In this document: positions 11,062 to 23,213 of the stretch, in pieces
Position numbering within the stretch: the first letter of the stretch is position 1
How the letters are laid out: each line of letters begins with the position of its first letter
Source: Thamnaconus septentrionalis
Lineage: Eukaryota; Chordata; Actinopteri; Tetraodontiformes; Monacanthidae
Length of the DNA: 64,000 nt
Assembly (NCBI GenBank): GCA_009823395.1
Contig: CM020515.1
Location: 11,056,989 to 11,120,988 of the forward strand
Direction: 5' to 3'
Made by a program: the position numbers and the translations under genes
Notes under the pieces: model-generated
What the model saw: the letters and a program-made list of their open reading frames with translations, nothing else
Databases searched by the model: none
What the model was told of the DNA's origin: nothing

Positions 11062-12704
11062 CGAGGGGAGGGGGGGGAGGAGAGACCTTGCGATGTAGGG
11101 AGGTTGAGTTTCATCTCGTGCTGTACGGGAGAGATGTGTGTGCACACCCAAAATTAATTTTTGCGGAGTGTAATTCGCGCAGACAAAAAATATCGCCTGC
11201 GCTTATGGCGGAGGGATTGTTTCTGGAGTGGTGGTGGTTCGCTCAGCCCCAACAGCAGGTCGCCAAGGAGGGGAAACTTGAGAGAAGGGACCCTGTTAGG
11301 TGTGTATGTAGATAAATAAAATGAATAAATAGTAAACTGTGCCGAGAGAGTAAACTGAGGAAGACTATGTGGGAATGGCAGATAAACTGGCACGTGTCAT
11401 TGAAAAGGATGTCAAGAATGAGGAAATCTCCCTTCATTAACGTGCTTGACAAATTAAAGTTGCATAACAAAAACCAACAGGAACCCGCGAGCTCGGAGCC
11501 TGCGACTTATGAGGGCTTTTCAGGGGGGTGGCAACACTGGTTCCTCCTCAACCGTCACGTTGAGCAACGACGAGTTCCCAAGTTCCAAGTTGTCTCTACA
11601 GAACTCTGGTGGCTGCAGACGTGAACGGAACCGGACTTCGGTCTGACAGACGCGCCGTGCAAAGGTCAGCAAACAGCGTCCAACCCCGGCGGTGCCGTGT
11701 CCTCCGGGCTCGGCTGGCTGGCTGGCTGGCTGGCTGCAACTTCATTTGCCGGCTGCAGTTTACCTGTGGCAACCCTCCCTGCCTTCCTAAAAATAAAACA
11801 CAGTACATACAAATCAAAATCACCATGACCTCACTGTCAGTGCAGGTAATCCTTAGATGTACAACCTGACAACTTAAATCCAAACGCATTAACCACGCCA
11901 CCCCAAAGTACGTGCACTCTGCGCTGTGAATATCCCCCCCCAGCTTTAAATCATTCCAATTTATTGGGACCTAATTGGAAACACTGGGCGGGAACCGCGC
12001 CGGTTTCCCGTCTGGATGGGAGGAAAAGCCTTGGCGTGCGCTGCGAAGCACGCGCCAAAACGCGCCGTTTCGGTGCTGTAAATGATTTCTGGGCTTTCGA
12101 AAAAAAAAGAAAAAAAAAGAAAGAAAAAAAACCAAACAGGAAAAATAATTCAGCATCACAAGGGTTAAAACGAAGCCTGCACGCAGAGCCGAGCCGAGCG
12201 GCAGCGGCCAGCCTATTGAATACAGGCACGATGTATCTCTGCCCTGCCATATAAGGTAATGGACATAAAGCGTCCGAATAAGTCGTTTTACGTCGCCTAA
12301 TTCTCCAGTTTGACACCGGAACCGGCCACAGAAGGCACCCAGGACCCCGGAGGTGTCAAAGGTGCTCGGTTACAAGTCCACATTTTCGGTCCCTTTCCTG
12401 TTTTTTCCCCCTCTCCTCCTCCCGGGTGCCCTTCAGCCGCGGCCAAGGGAGCGCATACGCCCTGCTTCCCTAGCAACAGCGAGTGCGGCTCGGGAGTGAG
12501 AGAGAGAGTGAGAGAGAGAGAGAGGAGGAGGAGGGGGGTGATTTAAGTTTGCGCAAACAAACAAATAATAAACAAACAAGCCGCTGACAAAATGGCGTTA
12601 CCTCAGACCCCGTGACGTCTCCGTCCAGCGCGTTACCACGGAATTATCGAACACAACGCGGATTATTATTATTCTTTTTATTTTTATTGTTTTATTTTTT
12701 TTTT

Positions 12705-12741
<37 letters not shown>

Positions 12742-14207
12742 GAGAGACTCCGGGGATGGGAGGGAAAGGGGGTGAGGATGGAGGTGTTCACTGTCTGTTT
12801 AATGAGCAGGTACCCAAAACACTAATTATGCATCATTTTGTGTTTGGCGCTGACGCGCACGACGCCTAGAATTTGCGTCAAGAACAGGAATCGTTTGAGG
12901 GGAGGACATAAAAACAACAACTGTGTCACAGCTCAGGGGGCGAGGAGAAAAAATAAATAAAATAAAGCTGAATCAAACTTTTAAGCTCCTCGGAACAAAA
13001 CAATAAGACGGCGGATCAGAGCGTCGCGGACGCATTTTCAAAGCCAACAGGTTTTTGGTGAATTTAAAAGGCACAAACACGCTCGATTCTTGAGAACGCC
13101 GGCTTCCCCCAGTCCTTGGGTAAAGCACTCTCTACTTCCGAAAGAGGAATAAAACAACGTTTGTTCCGCATTCGTTGATTTCATCTTAATTCCCAGAAAT
13201 GGCAGTGTGTCCTGTTTCGTCCTCGGGAGGAATGTGCTCAGGTGAGCCGACGCCTGTTTCCCACCCCCACGCGCGAGACTCCGATCGTCTGAGTTACCAG
13301 AAACAAATGTCCCAGAAAATAATGTGCCGAAATCTAAATCGAAACTCAACGCAACACAGCACCGGAGCCACGTAATACAATAATAATAGAGTTTTAACGC
13401 AAGTGCGCGTGATTCGGAGGAGAACTATGAGTGAGCTGCGGCTCAACCTGCACGTCCTCCAAATTCCCCCTGCGCTTTTTCTTTGGTGGTGACGTGAAAA
13501 CCTTCCTGGATGAAATTAAAATTCCCACACATACTTGGAAATCGACGTCGTATTTTTTTTTTTCTTCCAGTAAACGTTAAAATATTCCTTTTTGTTTAAG
13601 GGGCGGTGGGGGGTTATCTTGCTGTGCACAAACCCCGCAGCGCTTATTTGGTCGGTCAGGGTCAAACGAGCCGTTATCTTAAACGCGATGATAAACTCAG
13701 GGTCAACCAGTTTGGCTGTTTATTTATTAATTTCATTTATTTATTTATCTCCAGCGAATGTCCTCCCGCGGCGTCATTTTATTATTACAGTCTACATTTC
13801 TATTTCTGGAATATTCCGACGGTGCAATGAGAGCTGCAGTTACTTAAATGATGCAGAATTCCGGGAGCTGGGAATCACGTCTTGCACGTTTAATTGGGTG
13901 AGTGTGACGAATCTCTGGCTTGGTTTGAGCAGGAAAACATCTCCAGCTTAAATGTTTTCAATAAATAAATTAATAAATAAATATTTGAACCTTATTTTCT
14001 ATTTCTCCGTCCTGTCTGACAAGGCAGCAGGAGTAATACATACACAAGCGGTGGGAGGTGTTGATGCGGGAAGGCAGTCGAGCAGTGGAGGCCTCCTGCT
14101 CCCTGGCACCCACACGCCCACCCACCCACAGTGCCACAGGGTGCAAAGTGAGGGGAGAGAGAGAGTGGAGGTGGACGGTGTGATAGCACGGCACCAACCG
14201 AGACATT

Positions 14208-14717
14208 AACAAGACTAGAGAGTATCGAGATCGAGATTGAGACCAAGATGTTTGGCGTTTGAGACCAAGACAAGACCAAGACTTTATATAGCAAAGAAAA
14301 GTAACAACAAAACAGAAAAAAGTGACCGGTATCTTTTTTTCAATTCAAGTTTGCTTCTACTGTAAATCGAACAGCAACGTCTCTTTTCAGCAAGGCATCT
14401 TTTAATAAATGTCTTTGACATTTTCCTGCTTTGCCAACTATTCTGAACTATTTAAAAAAAAACAAAAAAACAACTTTGCTTCATGAAATTAAAAAATAAA
14501 TTAACGAGGAATAAGTGGCTGTGTCACTCTGGGTGTCGCAAACTGAGCCTAAAACGGCAGCAGCTGGATTCTTTTCCGTTATTATCGTGTCATTGCAGTG
14601 TTGGCTGAGTCTTGACCGGTCTGGATCAAAAATCCAGAGCCCGTCCAGTCTGAGACGAGACCGAGACCCTTAAAAAGTGGTCTGGAGACCAAGACCAATC
14701 CCGAGTGCTACAGCACT
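14208..14717. mobile_element. Degenerate non-autonomous DNA transposon
   Basis: Both ends carry inverted, decayed runs of GAGACCAAGAC-type sequence: a left end near AGTATCGAGATCGAGATTG and a right end near CCCGAGTGCTACAGCACT. This GAGACC-rich terminus is common in fish hAT-like MITEs. Boundaries are approximate and no transposase is present. Confidence 0.5.
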
Positions 14718-15899
14718 AGATTAGATTAGATGGACACTGTTTTAGGAGGTGGAGGGTCCGAAAAAAGGTGGCAGAAGGAGGGAGGGAGGATCTGCAACAG
14801 ATATAAAGGAGAAATGTGTGAATTCTCCAACCCATCCTCCTCTAGTAGGAAAGAAATAAAAGGAGCTGATTGGTTTAAGGGGGCAGGACGCTGGGAGGTG
14901 GTGGAGGTGGGGTAACAAAAATGTTAAGAGTGGCCTGCAGCCATTCTCATGGCGCCCAGCAGGCGGTCATTAAGCTCCACTATCACACAAGGCGGACGAA
15001 GAGAAGGAACCTGCAACTGGAGACAACAGCAGCCACTAAAAGAGAGAGTGGAGGGGAGGCGCGAGTGAAGCGGCAGGACGCTCCGCATGGGAACACAAGA
15101 CGCTTTAATTAGCCACTGTAAATACACTGCACTCATTACGGCTAATTATGACGTTAACAAAGACAACCTGGCAGGGAGGGAGGGGTCGGTGGAAGGGTGA
15201 GGTCCGGGAGGTGGTGAAGGTGGTGGAGGGGGAGGTGCTCTGATCAGGTGCGGAGAGAAACCTACCCCCCCAGACCCTCTCCATCTCTCCTCCTCTTTTT
15301 GTCCGACCCTGACATATGTTTAATTATGATAATCGTAACAAATGAAAGCTATTAGCGAGGCCATTCATCATCTCGCGCGCTGGTTTCTAACGGCCCGGCG
15401 CCGCGAAAGGTGGGTTTGGGGAGTCGGTGGGGGTGGTGGGGGAGGTAGAGGTGGGGGTGGGTCACCACCGGCGGCGGAAATTCCTCCCCCGGCGTCATTG
15501 TCACGGCCATTGTTGCGCCGAGGCGACAGGTCCGCGCCGAGAGGGGCTTCTTCCTTCAGCCAGGGTGGGCTTCTCCTCCCTCCTCCTCCCTCCTCCTCCC
15601 CCTCCGCCTACCTCCCCCTCCCCTGGCCCATGCCTGCAAGGCTGCCGTCGTGTGGGGTTCCCCCTCCCCTCCCCACCCCTCCCCTCTGCCGACACCATAC
15701 GCTCCCCTCATTTGATCTCACCCCCTCCTCCTCCTCCTCCTCCTCCTCCACCCCTCAGAAACCCGAGGAGCAGGAGGTTTGGGGAGCCCTGCGCAAGAGG
15801 CTTTACAGTGGGGTGAAGGGTGGTGGTGGAGGTGGTGGTGGTGAAGGCCGAGAGGGAGGAGGCGGTGGTGGTGGAGGAGGCGCCTCTGCAGCGGAATCC

Positions 15900-16120
15900 C
15901 GCCACAATGCGGCTCGTGCACGCCGCCACCGCCGCTATGCGCTGGCTGGAATTATTCATCCCGCCGCCATCAATGATAGATAGTCTGCAGCTTTGGTGCA
16001 CGCGGCGGCGGCGGCAGAAAAAAGCACAATGGGGGAGCTTGTCGTAACGTGCAGCACAAAGCACAATGGTGCTCAAGCCTGAGAACAATGGCTGAATAAT
16101 CCACTGCATAATTGTGTTGA
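15900..16120. promoter_or_regulatory. Candidate enhancer: cluster of four SOX-like ACAATG sites
   Basis: ACAATG(G) occurs at 15904, 16026, 16063 and 16085 on the plus strand within about 190 bp. ATTATT/CATAATT homeodomain-like cores and ATCAATGATAGATAG lie between them. The clustering is seen in the sequence; enhancer function is inference. Confidence 0.35.
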
Positions 16121-16196
16121 TTTTTTTTTTTGTGTGTGTGTGCGCCTCTCCTCCGACGTCAGCCGCCCAACGATTGTCTCTTCCTCCCGGAATGGA

Positions 16197-16306
<110 letters not shown>

Positions 16307-17634
16307 CATGTGATCCAGGGCTCAGATTTAGCCGCCCTTCAATCTGATGCCACGCTAATGATGAGTGACGCAGGTCCTCATCCTGCGAGCCCCCCTCACC
16401 AGCACCAGCACCACGTCCTCTCTCACATCTCCAGGGAGAAGCTTATTTGCCTGTTTTTAATTGCATTTTAATTTACATGTAAGCCCGGAAGCAGCCCGGA
16501 AGCAGCCAAGAAGCCCCCGACCCCCCGCTCCTCCTCCACCTCCTCCACCCCTTCCCTTTTTTCAAAATGAGGAAGACGAGGATTGAGAAATAACAATCAT
16601 GCTGAAAAACAGGTTCCTCTTAACAGGCGGCGGCGTCGGGGGAGGGCAGTCAAAAGTGCCTACAGTGTCCCGGAGCAGATACAGGAAGAGGTACGGTGAG
16701 GTTGGCGACGGAGGTGGAGATGATGTCAATGAAGCCGCCGCATCTCCATCAAACTGTAATAAGAGGCGGAATGGACAGCGAGCTTTGCAGATAGACAAGT
16801 TTAATGCCGGCGTCTATCTATATGGAAATTCAGCGCCGCTGCTGCTTTTTTGATTTTTTTTTTTTTTTCAAAATCATAATTCACTTTGGGGCTCTGATTG
16901 GCCACCCGGCGAGGGAAAGAGAGGGTAGAAGGAGTGGGGGGGAGGGGAGTGTTGGGGGGCTTCGGAGAAGGAGGAGGAGGAGCTGAGAGATAAAGGCATC
17001 TTTGTTTGGCGGAGAACAGGGATTTAAGATTCGTATTAAATTTGAGCAGATAAGTGAGGCTCCAGTTTCCTGCAAAAAAAAAGAGTGGGGGGTGAAAATC
17101 ACTTTTAGAGTGGTGAAAAAAGACACAGACTATTATTCTTCTCCTTCATCCAGATCAGGGAAATAAGCTGTCCTGTCGTGCAAACCAACCCGTCAGAATG
17201 CAAACATTCAAACACGAGCGACCGTAGTCACCTGTCACTCCGGCTCACGATGTGTCCTGAGGTGAGTCTGGGGCCATCCGTCGTCGCCGCTGTCCAACCT
17301 TCGACACACCGAGCCGGGCGCGTGTCAGTGGTACGGCAGGGCGCCGCAGGGCCCCTTTGCCGCAGGCACAGACGGCCCTTTGTGTCGCACCGGCGCTCGA
17401 GCAGCTTGTCACTGAGGAATCAGAGACGGACGAGCTTAAACCGACACGCACCTTTCAGCGGTGATCGACTGAGGTGAGCGCGGCTGCCTGCGAAGCGCCG
17501 TACCTGTCAGAGCTGATGGTTCATCCGTTGCTGGTGAGTCTGAGCAGATGGACGTTGATTCAAATGTATTCATTTGTTGACTGAAAAACAGGGAAAAGGA
17601 TCAGTTTGTTTCAAGGGGTCGGTTCATTTGAAGT

Positions 17635-18012
17635 CAGGCATGGGCAAACTATGACCCGGGGGCCATATGCGGCCCATTGAGCTTTTTAAACTGGCCCGCC
17701 AAAATGAAAGAAATTATTTTTAATAGTAAGTAAGTCATAAAATAGCTGTATATCATCCATTTTTTCAGTGTTTTAAGAGTCATTTCAATAAAGAGCTGAA
17801 CACCGTGGGGCTTCAAAGACACTGATTTTGTTGTAACAATTTTGTTCATTGTCAATTGACATTAAAACACGTTTTCTGCATATCCCATGATATTTTTTCT
17901 TCCTATAAGGAGAGTCACCAGAACACTCCATCCATCTGTTCCTGCTGCGGACCCCTCTGTCAAATTTTAGGACCCACTGTGGCCCACCAATGAAAAAGTT
18001 TGCCCAGCCCTG
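17635..18012. mobile_element. hAT-type MITE with inverted repeats
   Basis: 378 bp bounded by 16-bp terminal inverted repeats: CAGGCATGGGCAAACT at the left and the complement of CAGGGCTGGGCAAACT at the right (14 of 16 match). The flanks are TTTGAAGT and TTTGAACC, a decayed 8-bp target duplication. Subterminal GGCCATATGCGGCCC is typical of hAT families. It has no transposase. Confidence 0.85.
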
Positions 18013-18962
18013 TTTGAACCTAATGGCTGAAATTGAGAAATCTGGACCAAAGGTGCATTTGCGCTCTAACTGTCTTTTCTCACCACAAAAAATAAAAATC
18101 ATTTGCGTCAGAAAGAAGACGGATCAGTTGCTGTTGTTTAAGTTTGTTGGAGTTTAATCCAAAGCCTCTGCAGTTACTTTAAGTGGCTTTTCCATCAGAA
18201 TGAAAAACACCTACGTGCATCTTTTCATTGGCTTCCAGTGAGAAAACACACAAAAACAGAAAAACACCCAGTTTTTTTTAAAGGCACCCCTGAAATTGCA
18301 CTTCTTTTTGTCAGGCTGTTCTTCGGTTTATTGTTGTTTTTACCCCCCCCCCCCCACCGAGAAGTCACCAGGAAAAACTTTTCGGATTGAATTCATCCTC
18401 ACAGGCTAATTTGAATACATGCAGATTTATCAGCGTTGCGAAGGGAAATCCCTCGCAGCGGCGGCGACACAAAGATGAGGGTCTGTTGGAGAAAAAAAAA
18501 AGGCAGATTCAGCAAAAGCTTAAGATAATTCGTCGGCGACGTCTTTGTTGGCCGGCAGACAGCGGGAGAGGATCGGCCTCGCTTACACCACGTGTCCCAT
18601 ATGTTCCAATTCGATATGGCCTCGCCGTGATATATCTCTCTTGTCGTCATGTGATGGTTATTTAAGGGGAGAGCCATGGATTTTCTCCCCCGTGAAGCAT
18701 AATGGCAAATCAATATTGCACAGCGTTACTGGGGGAGGCGGAGGAGGGGGAGGGGAGAGGGGTGAGGCCCTTCACTGAGGAAGGATGACGGGATAAATTG
18801 AAGTGGAAAACCAAATAAATGTGTTTTCAAACTACATTTGGAGAGTAAATATTTAATGATTTTTTTTTCTTCTGTTTTTGGAGTTAGGAAAAAATATGCC
18901 TTGCAATCAAGAAACAAAACACTTTTATATATTTGGCCCTTAAAGGGGAAGTCAAAAGATTG

Positions 18963-19064
<102 letters not shown>

Positions 19065-19534
19065 GCACTTGGTGCCTCAAGGCCCCTGCACTGTGCACAC
19101 ACACACACACACACACTTATACACACTTAGGCGTGTTTTCCTATGGCAAAGACCTGTCAGCCAGCAGACGTCTGACATCAGGCTCAGAGCAAAATGGGAG
19201 GTTTCCACCGCCTGAGTTACAGTGTGTGCATGTGTGTGTGCGTGTGTGTGTGTGTGCAATGTGTGTGGGAGGGATCCGGTTGTTATCGTGACTTATGGAT
19301 TGGACAGCAGTTTCCTACTGGGCAAAGAAGACAGTGGAATGCTGTTTTTTTTTTGGGGGGGGGGATTTTTTTTTTCACAGGATGGAACAGGAGCAACTGA
19401 AGGCAAAACAGGGCACCCAGGGGTCCCGCATTATGTAAAATCCACTTTGACGGTGTTTTTCCAGCAGCAGTGAGTGTGTCTAGCCTGTCAGTGGAGTGAA
19501 CTCCCTTGGTTATGAGCAAACTCACTCCACTCCA

Positions 19535-19765
19535 TTTTCAGAATCGCCTTTTGTGACGTCACAAAGGGCGCTGGCCTCTCTCCCAGGGTAGTGACAACAC
19601 CTGGACTGAAGAAGAATAAAAAGCAAATGTAAGTAAGGTAAAATATGCGACAAAAGATTCCACAGACATACAATGAAATATGGGACAGAAACGTCAAGAA
19701 ATCAGCCCTTTGTGATGTCACAAAGGGCTGATTTCCCTTTGATTGCCCTCCCATGTTAGTAACAA
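19535..19765. repeat. Two diverged direct repeats carrying TGACGTCA-like palindromes
   Basis: Copy 1 (about 19540-19602) has TTTTGTGACGTCACAAAGGG then CTCTCCCAGGGTAGTGACAACACC. Copy 2 (about 19696-19772) has CCCTTTGTGATGTCACAAAGGG then CCTCCCATGTTAGTAACAACACC. The shared order shows a dispersed or tandem repeat; the family is not identified. Confidence 0.55.
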
Positions 19766-20745
19766 CACCAACAGCCAGTTGATGGGTCTTTATTTCGTTT
19801 TGGTCCCGTTTTAGCATCGAGCTACAAAAAAAAAAAAAAATTAAAAAAAAATTGTGTTTTTACAGGAGGCCGGAAACAAAGGGCTCAATAAGCTGTTTTC
19901 TGGAAATTTATCTCAAGTCAGAAGGAAAGGATCTACAACGTGACATCTAATATGAGCAAGCACAAGAGGAAAAGGCAAAAAAACAAAACAAAACAAAAAC
20001 AGAAAAGGCAGAAGGGAGAGTGACGCTGAAAGACGAGCTGCCCAGAGGTCATCTTTGTTTACACTTTCCCCTCCGTCAGGCGGTTTCTCTACCCCTGTCG
20101 TCTTTATCTCTCACACCGACTCACTGGTCTCCGGGAACCTGGCTTGGTCGGTGTGGGAGGTATAGGAGGAGGAGGAGGAGGAGGAAGAGGAGGTCAGCAT
20201 TGGGCATCCGCCTCAAGCCCTGCTCACTCCTTCCCGCTACCGCTGCAGCTGATAGCCTCTTCCTATTAAAAAGGAGACGCGGATGTTCGGGAAGAGAAAC
20301 GAGGGAGTAACACATCACGACCAGATATGACTACAAGCTGTTGGCCAAGCAAAAAAAAAAAAAAATCACCCCAGCAGGCAGAAACAAAGGGAAGGTTGTC
20401 TTCCTTGTGTCCCGGGCTGGAAAGCGGGCGGATCTCCCTCCGAACTCGGCGGGTCGAGGGCTGGAGCTCATTTTCAAAGGGCCTCCTTTGTGCAGCTTGC
20501 AGGCCCGGGAAGAGCGGGCGACTAAAAAAGCCGTCAGTGTGGTCCAGTTCTGTCAGCGTGAACCTGAGGAGCCTCTGGCTCTTCTCCTGCTAAACACACC
20601 AGGCTGGAAATGAACAAAAAAAGCATAGCATTTTTTCTCACTCTCTCTCACCGCAGCAGCAATTACACGCCCGAAAATAACCCTCTGCTTTTTTTTTTTC
20701 CATTTCAGAAAAATGTAAAAACTGTAAAAAACATACAGATAGAGA

Positions 20746-20746
<1 letters not shown>

Positions 20747-20810
<64 letters not shown>
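20747..20810. repeat. (CA)n microsatellite
   Basis: About 32 uninterrupted units. Confidence 0.96.
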
Positions 20811-20815
<5 letters not shown>

Positions 20816-21193
20816 CCTAGCGGAAGTGCTAATGCAGCGGCTAATGAAGAGCTGGAGTGGGTGGGCGGGTGTGAGCGGGCGGCGTTGTGCCACTCTGAGT
20901 CTTCACACCTCTGCAAGAACTTCACGCATACCTTTGGTGCATGTGCGAATTCACATGCTGGCTACGTGCAGACATGCCGTTTCCTCTGCAGGCACACTGG
21001 CACACTGCACACACTGCACACGCACACACGGCTCTGTTGAAGCTACCTGGGTCGCATCTCTCAGAGCAGCGGATGGAAGAGAGGGCTTGGGATGTGTGGT
21101 TTTAATCTAACACGAGCAGCGCTCACACCTCCCCGTCTTCCCGCTGAATTCCATTTATCACATCAGGCACGTGCGCATGCTGCCAGAGAGTGC

Positions 21194-21194
<1 letters not shown>

Positions 21195-21228
<34 letters not shown>

Positions 21229-21232
21229 GTGT
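21195..21232. repeat. (GT)n microsatellite
   Basis: GT units with one TTT interruption. Confidence 0.95.
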
Positions 21233-23132
21233 CACTCTGAATGCCACCCACCGCCGTCGAGCGAGTCGTCAAAACAATTGAAAGATGGAAACATCCGATG
21301 CTGCGGGAACAACTTCTATACTAAGGAATGAAGGTATGCGCGCTGCGAGACGTGATCGGCTTAAGCCACACGGCAAAAAAGAAAAAAGAAATGACACAAA
21401 GCTTGCACTGGGTGAAACGGACATTGCAGCTGCATCTGGTGAAACTGATCGTCAATCAAGAAAATCAAGAAAATCAAGCCTCCGTCGGCAAAAGGCACCA
21501 GTGCTGTACATGAGACAACATTCATTTATGTTAAGAGGACAGAGGCTGCAGAATATTTGCAACTGAAAAATGTGCACATTCATAAAGTTCATTCCAAAGC
21601 ACTGAGCAACTGTTACTTTATCTTTTTTAACTAGAGTAATTAGTAAAGTAATTAGTAATTAATTACTCATGAAACAAATCAGTTCAAGAAGTAAATAGAT
21701 TACTTTATTAAGGAGTAATCAGTAATTGTGTTACTTTTATGGAGTAATCCAAACAACACTGATTATCAGTGATGATTGTCAGTCAATGAAAAACGCAACT
21801 GTTTTTCCAATGCATTTTCAACATCTTTCAACACTAAACCCACTGAAAAACAATGTATTTTCTATTCAATGTTCTGTCAACAGATCCTCTTTAAATGCTA
21901 CACAACTGGGCCTTTAGCCAACATATTGATAGGAGAATGACCGGCGTAACAACGCAATAAAACCAGTGTTAGTGTCTCGGTACAATGACCCCCCTGGGGG
22001 GGCAGGAGGGGTGGGGGTAGGGGGTGGGAGGTTTGGGCCCGGCTGCATTTCTCCCGACGGTATCGACCGAAAGAGCCGCATGAAGGATTGCATCAGTTGC
22101 GCTATTGATGGACGCACGGAGAGGAGCGTGTAATTAAACAGTCCCCCGTGTGCGATCTGGTCAACCTGATGGCTATCAGCAATAAACACAGCACGGAGCA
22201 GCACGGAGCGGCAGCGGAGGGGTCGGGCGGTGGGGGGTTGAGATCAATGTCTGCATCTTTCATTTCAAAACAGGGGAAAACATGACACGGGATCACGAGG
22301 AGAAAAGATTCAGCCGCTCCTGCACCGATGGTTGAATCTTCTTCCTCTTTTTTGGTTAAATCTTTTGTGCAAAAAAGAATGAATACATAAATACATCCCG
22401 AATTACAAAAAGCATCCAGGCTAATCTTTCTCTGCGCAAGCTAATCTTATTGAGGCGTTCTCCCCGGGCCCCCTGCGCGCCCGCTGACCTCCTCCATCAT
22501 CGGCAGCGCCGGGGTGACTTTGATTCCCCTGTTTCAGCGCCCGGTCTCATCCATCTCCCGCCGGCACTCCATTGTGTGAGGCGTCGATGACAGTGACACA
22601 TATGGCACGACGACGACAACAAGAAGGACAACAACAAAAGAAAGCAGGTGGACGAAGGCAGGCTTTCAAAAAACAGACACGCGTGACGACAGGCGGCGCC
22701 GAGGCCGTGCGCCACGTAGCGCAGCGCTAAAGGCAGTCGTGGAATTTGCGGGCCTGCTCGTCTCAGCCGGGCCGACTGGTGTGTGTGTGCGTGCGTGTGT
22801 GTGTGTATCCCATTAAAATGCACTACAGAAAATGAGATTTAGGGGGAGCCCTGTGGAAAACCATGCATGTAATCATCCGCCTTCCTCTCCTCAGTTTATC
22901 TGCCGAGGATTTGGACGAGGCTTCGGCTGCCTTACCCTCCCTGCCCCTCAGAATCTCACCCTCCCCCCCCCCCACCTCCGTGCACCCCCACTAACCCCCC
23001 AACAACCAAACATTAATATTCATAGAGGATTCTCTGCTCGCTGTCTGCTGCTGCCTGTAGCGCACAGACGTTGGCTTATGAGGGGCTCCGAAATATGGCA
23101 AACGCGAACGAACACACTCACTCACGCACACG

Positions 23133-23141
<9 letters not shown>

Positions 23142-23211
<70 letters not shown>
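23142..23211. repeat. (CA)n microsatellite
   Basis: About 35 units, preceded by a mixed CG/CA stretch. Confidence 0.96.

Positions 23212-23213
<2 letters not shown>

Larger units (their letters stand above)
10731..11100 (-). promoter_or_regulatory. cbx4: cbx4 5' UTR and CpG-rich promoter
   Basis: The 370 bp upstream of the cbx4 ATG are very GC- and CpG-rich (many CGCG, GTCGTCG steps). No TATA box is seen, as expected of a CpG-island promoter. It holds a CAG-type repeat just 5' of the ATG (10758-10791) and a palindromic CRE (11054-11061). The transcription start cannot be fixed by eye. Confidence 0.6.

Noticed and set aside
15342..15983. 213-residue Gly/Pro/Ser-rich plus-strand frame
   Set aside because: Produced by GGT/CCT triplet-rich sequence; the composition follows the DNA repeats in every frame.
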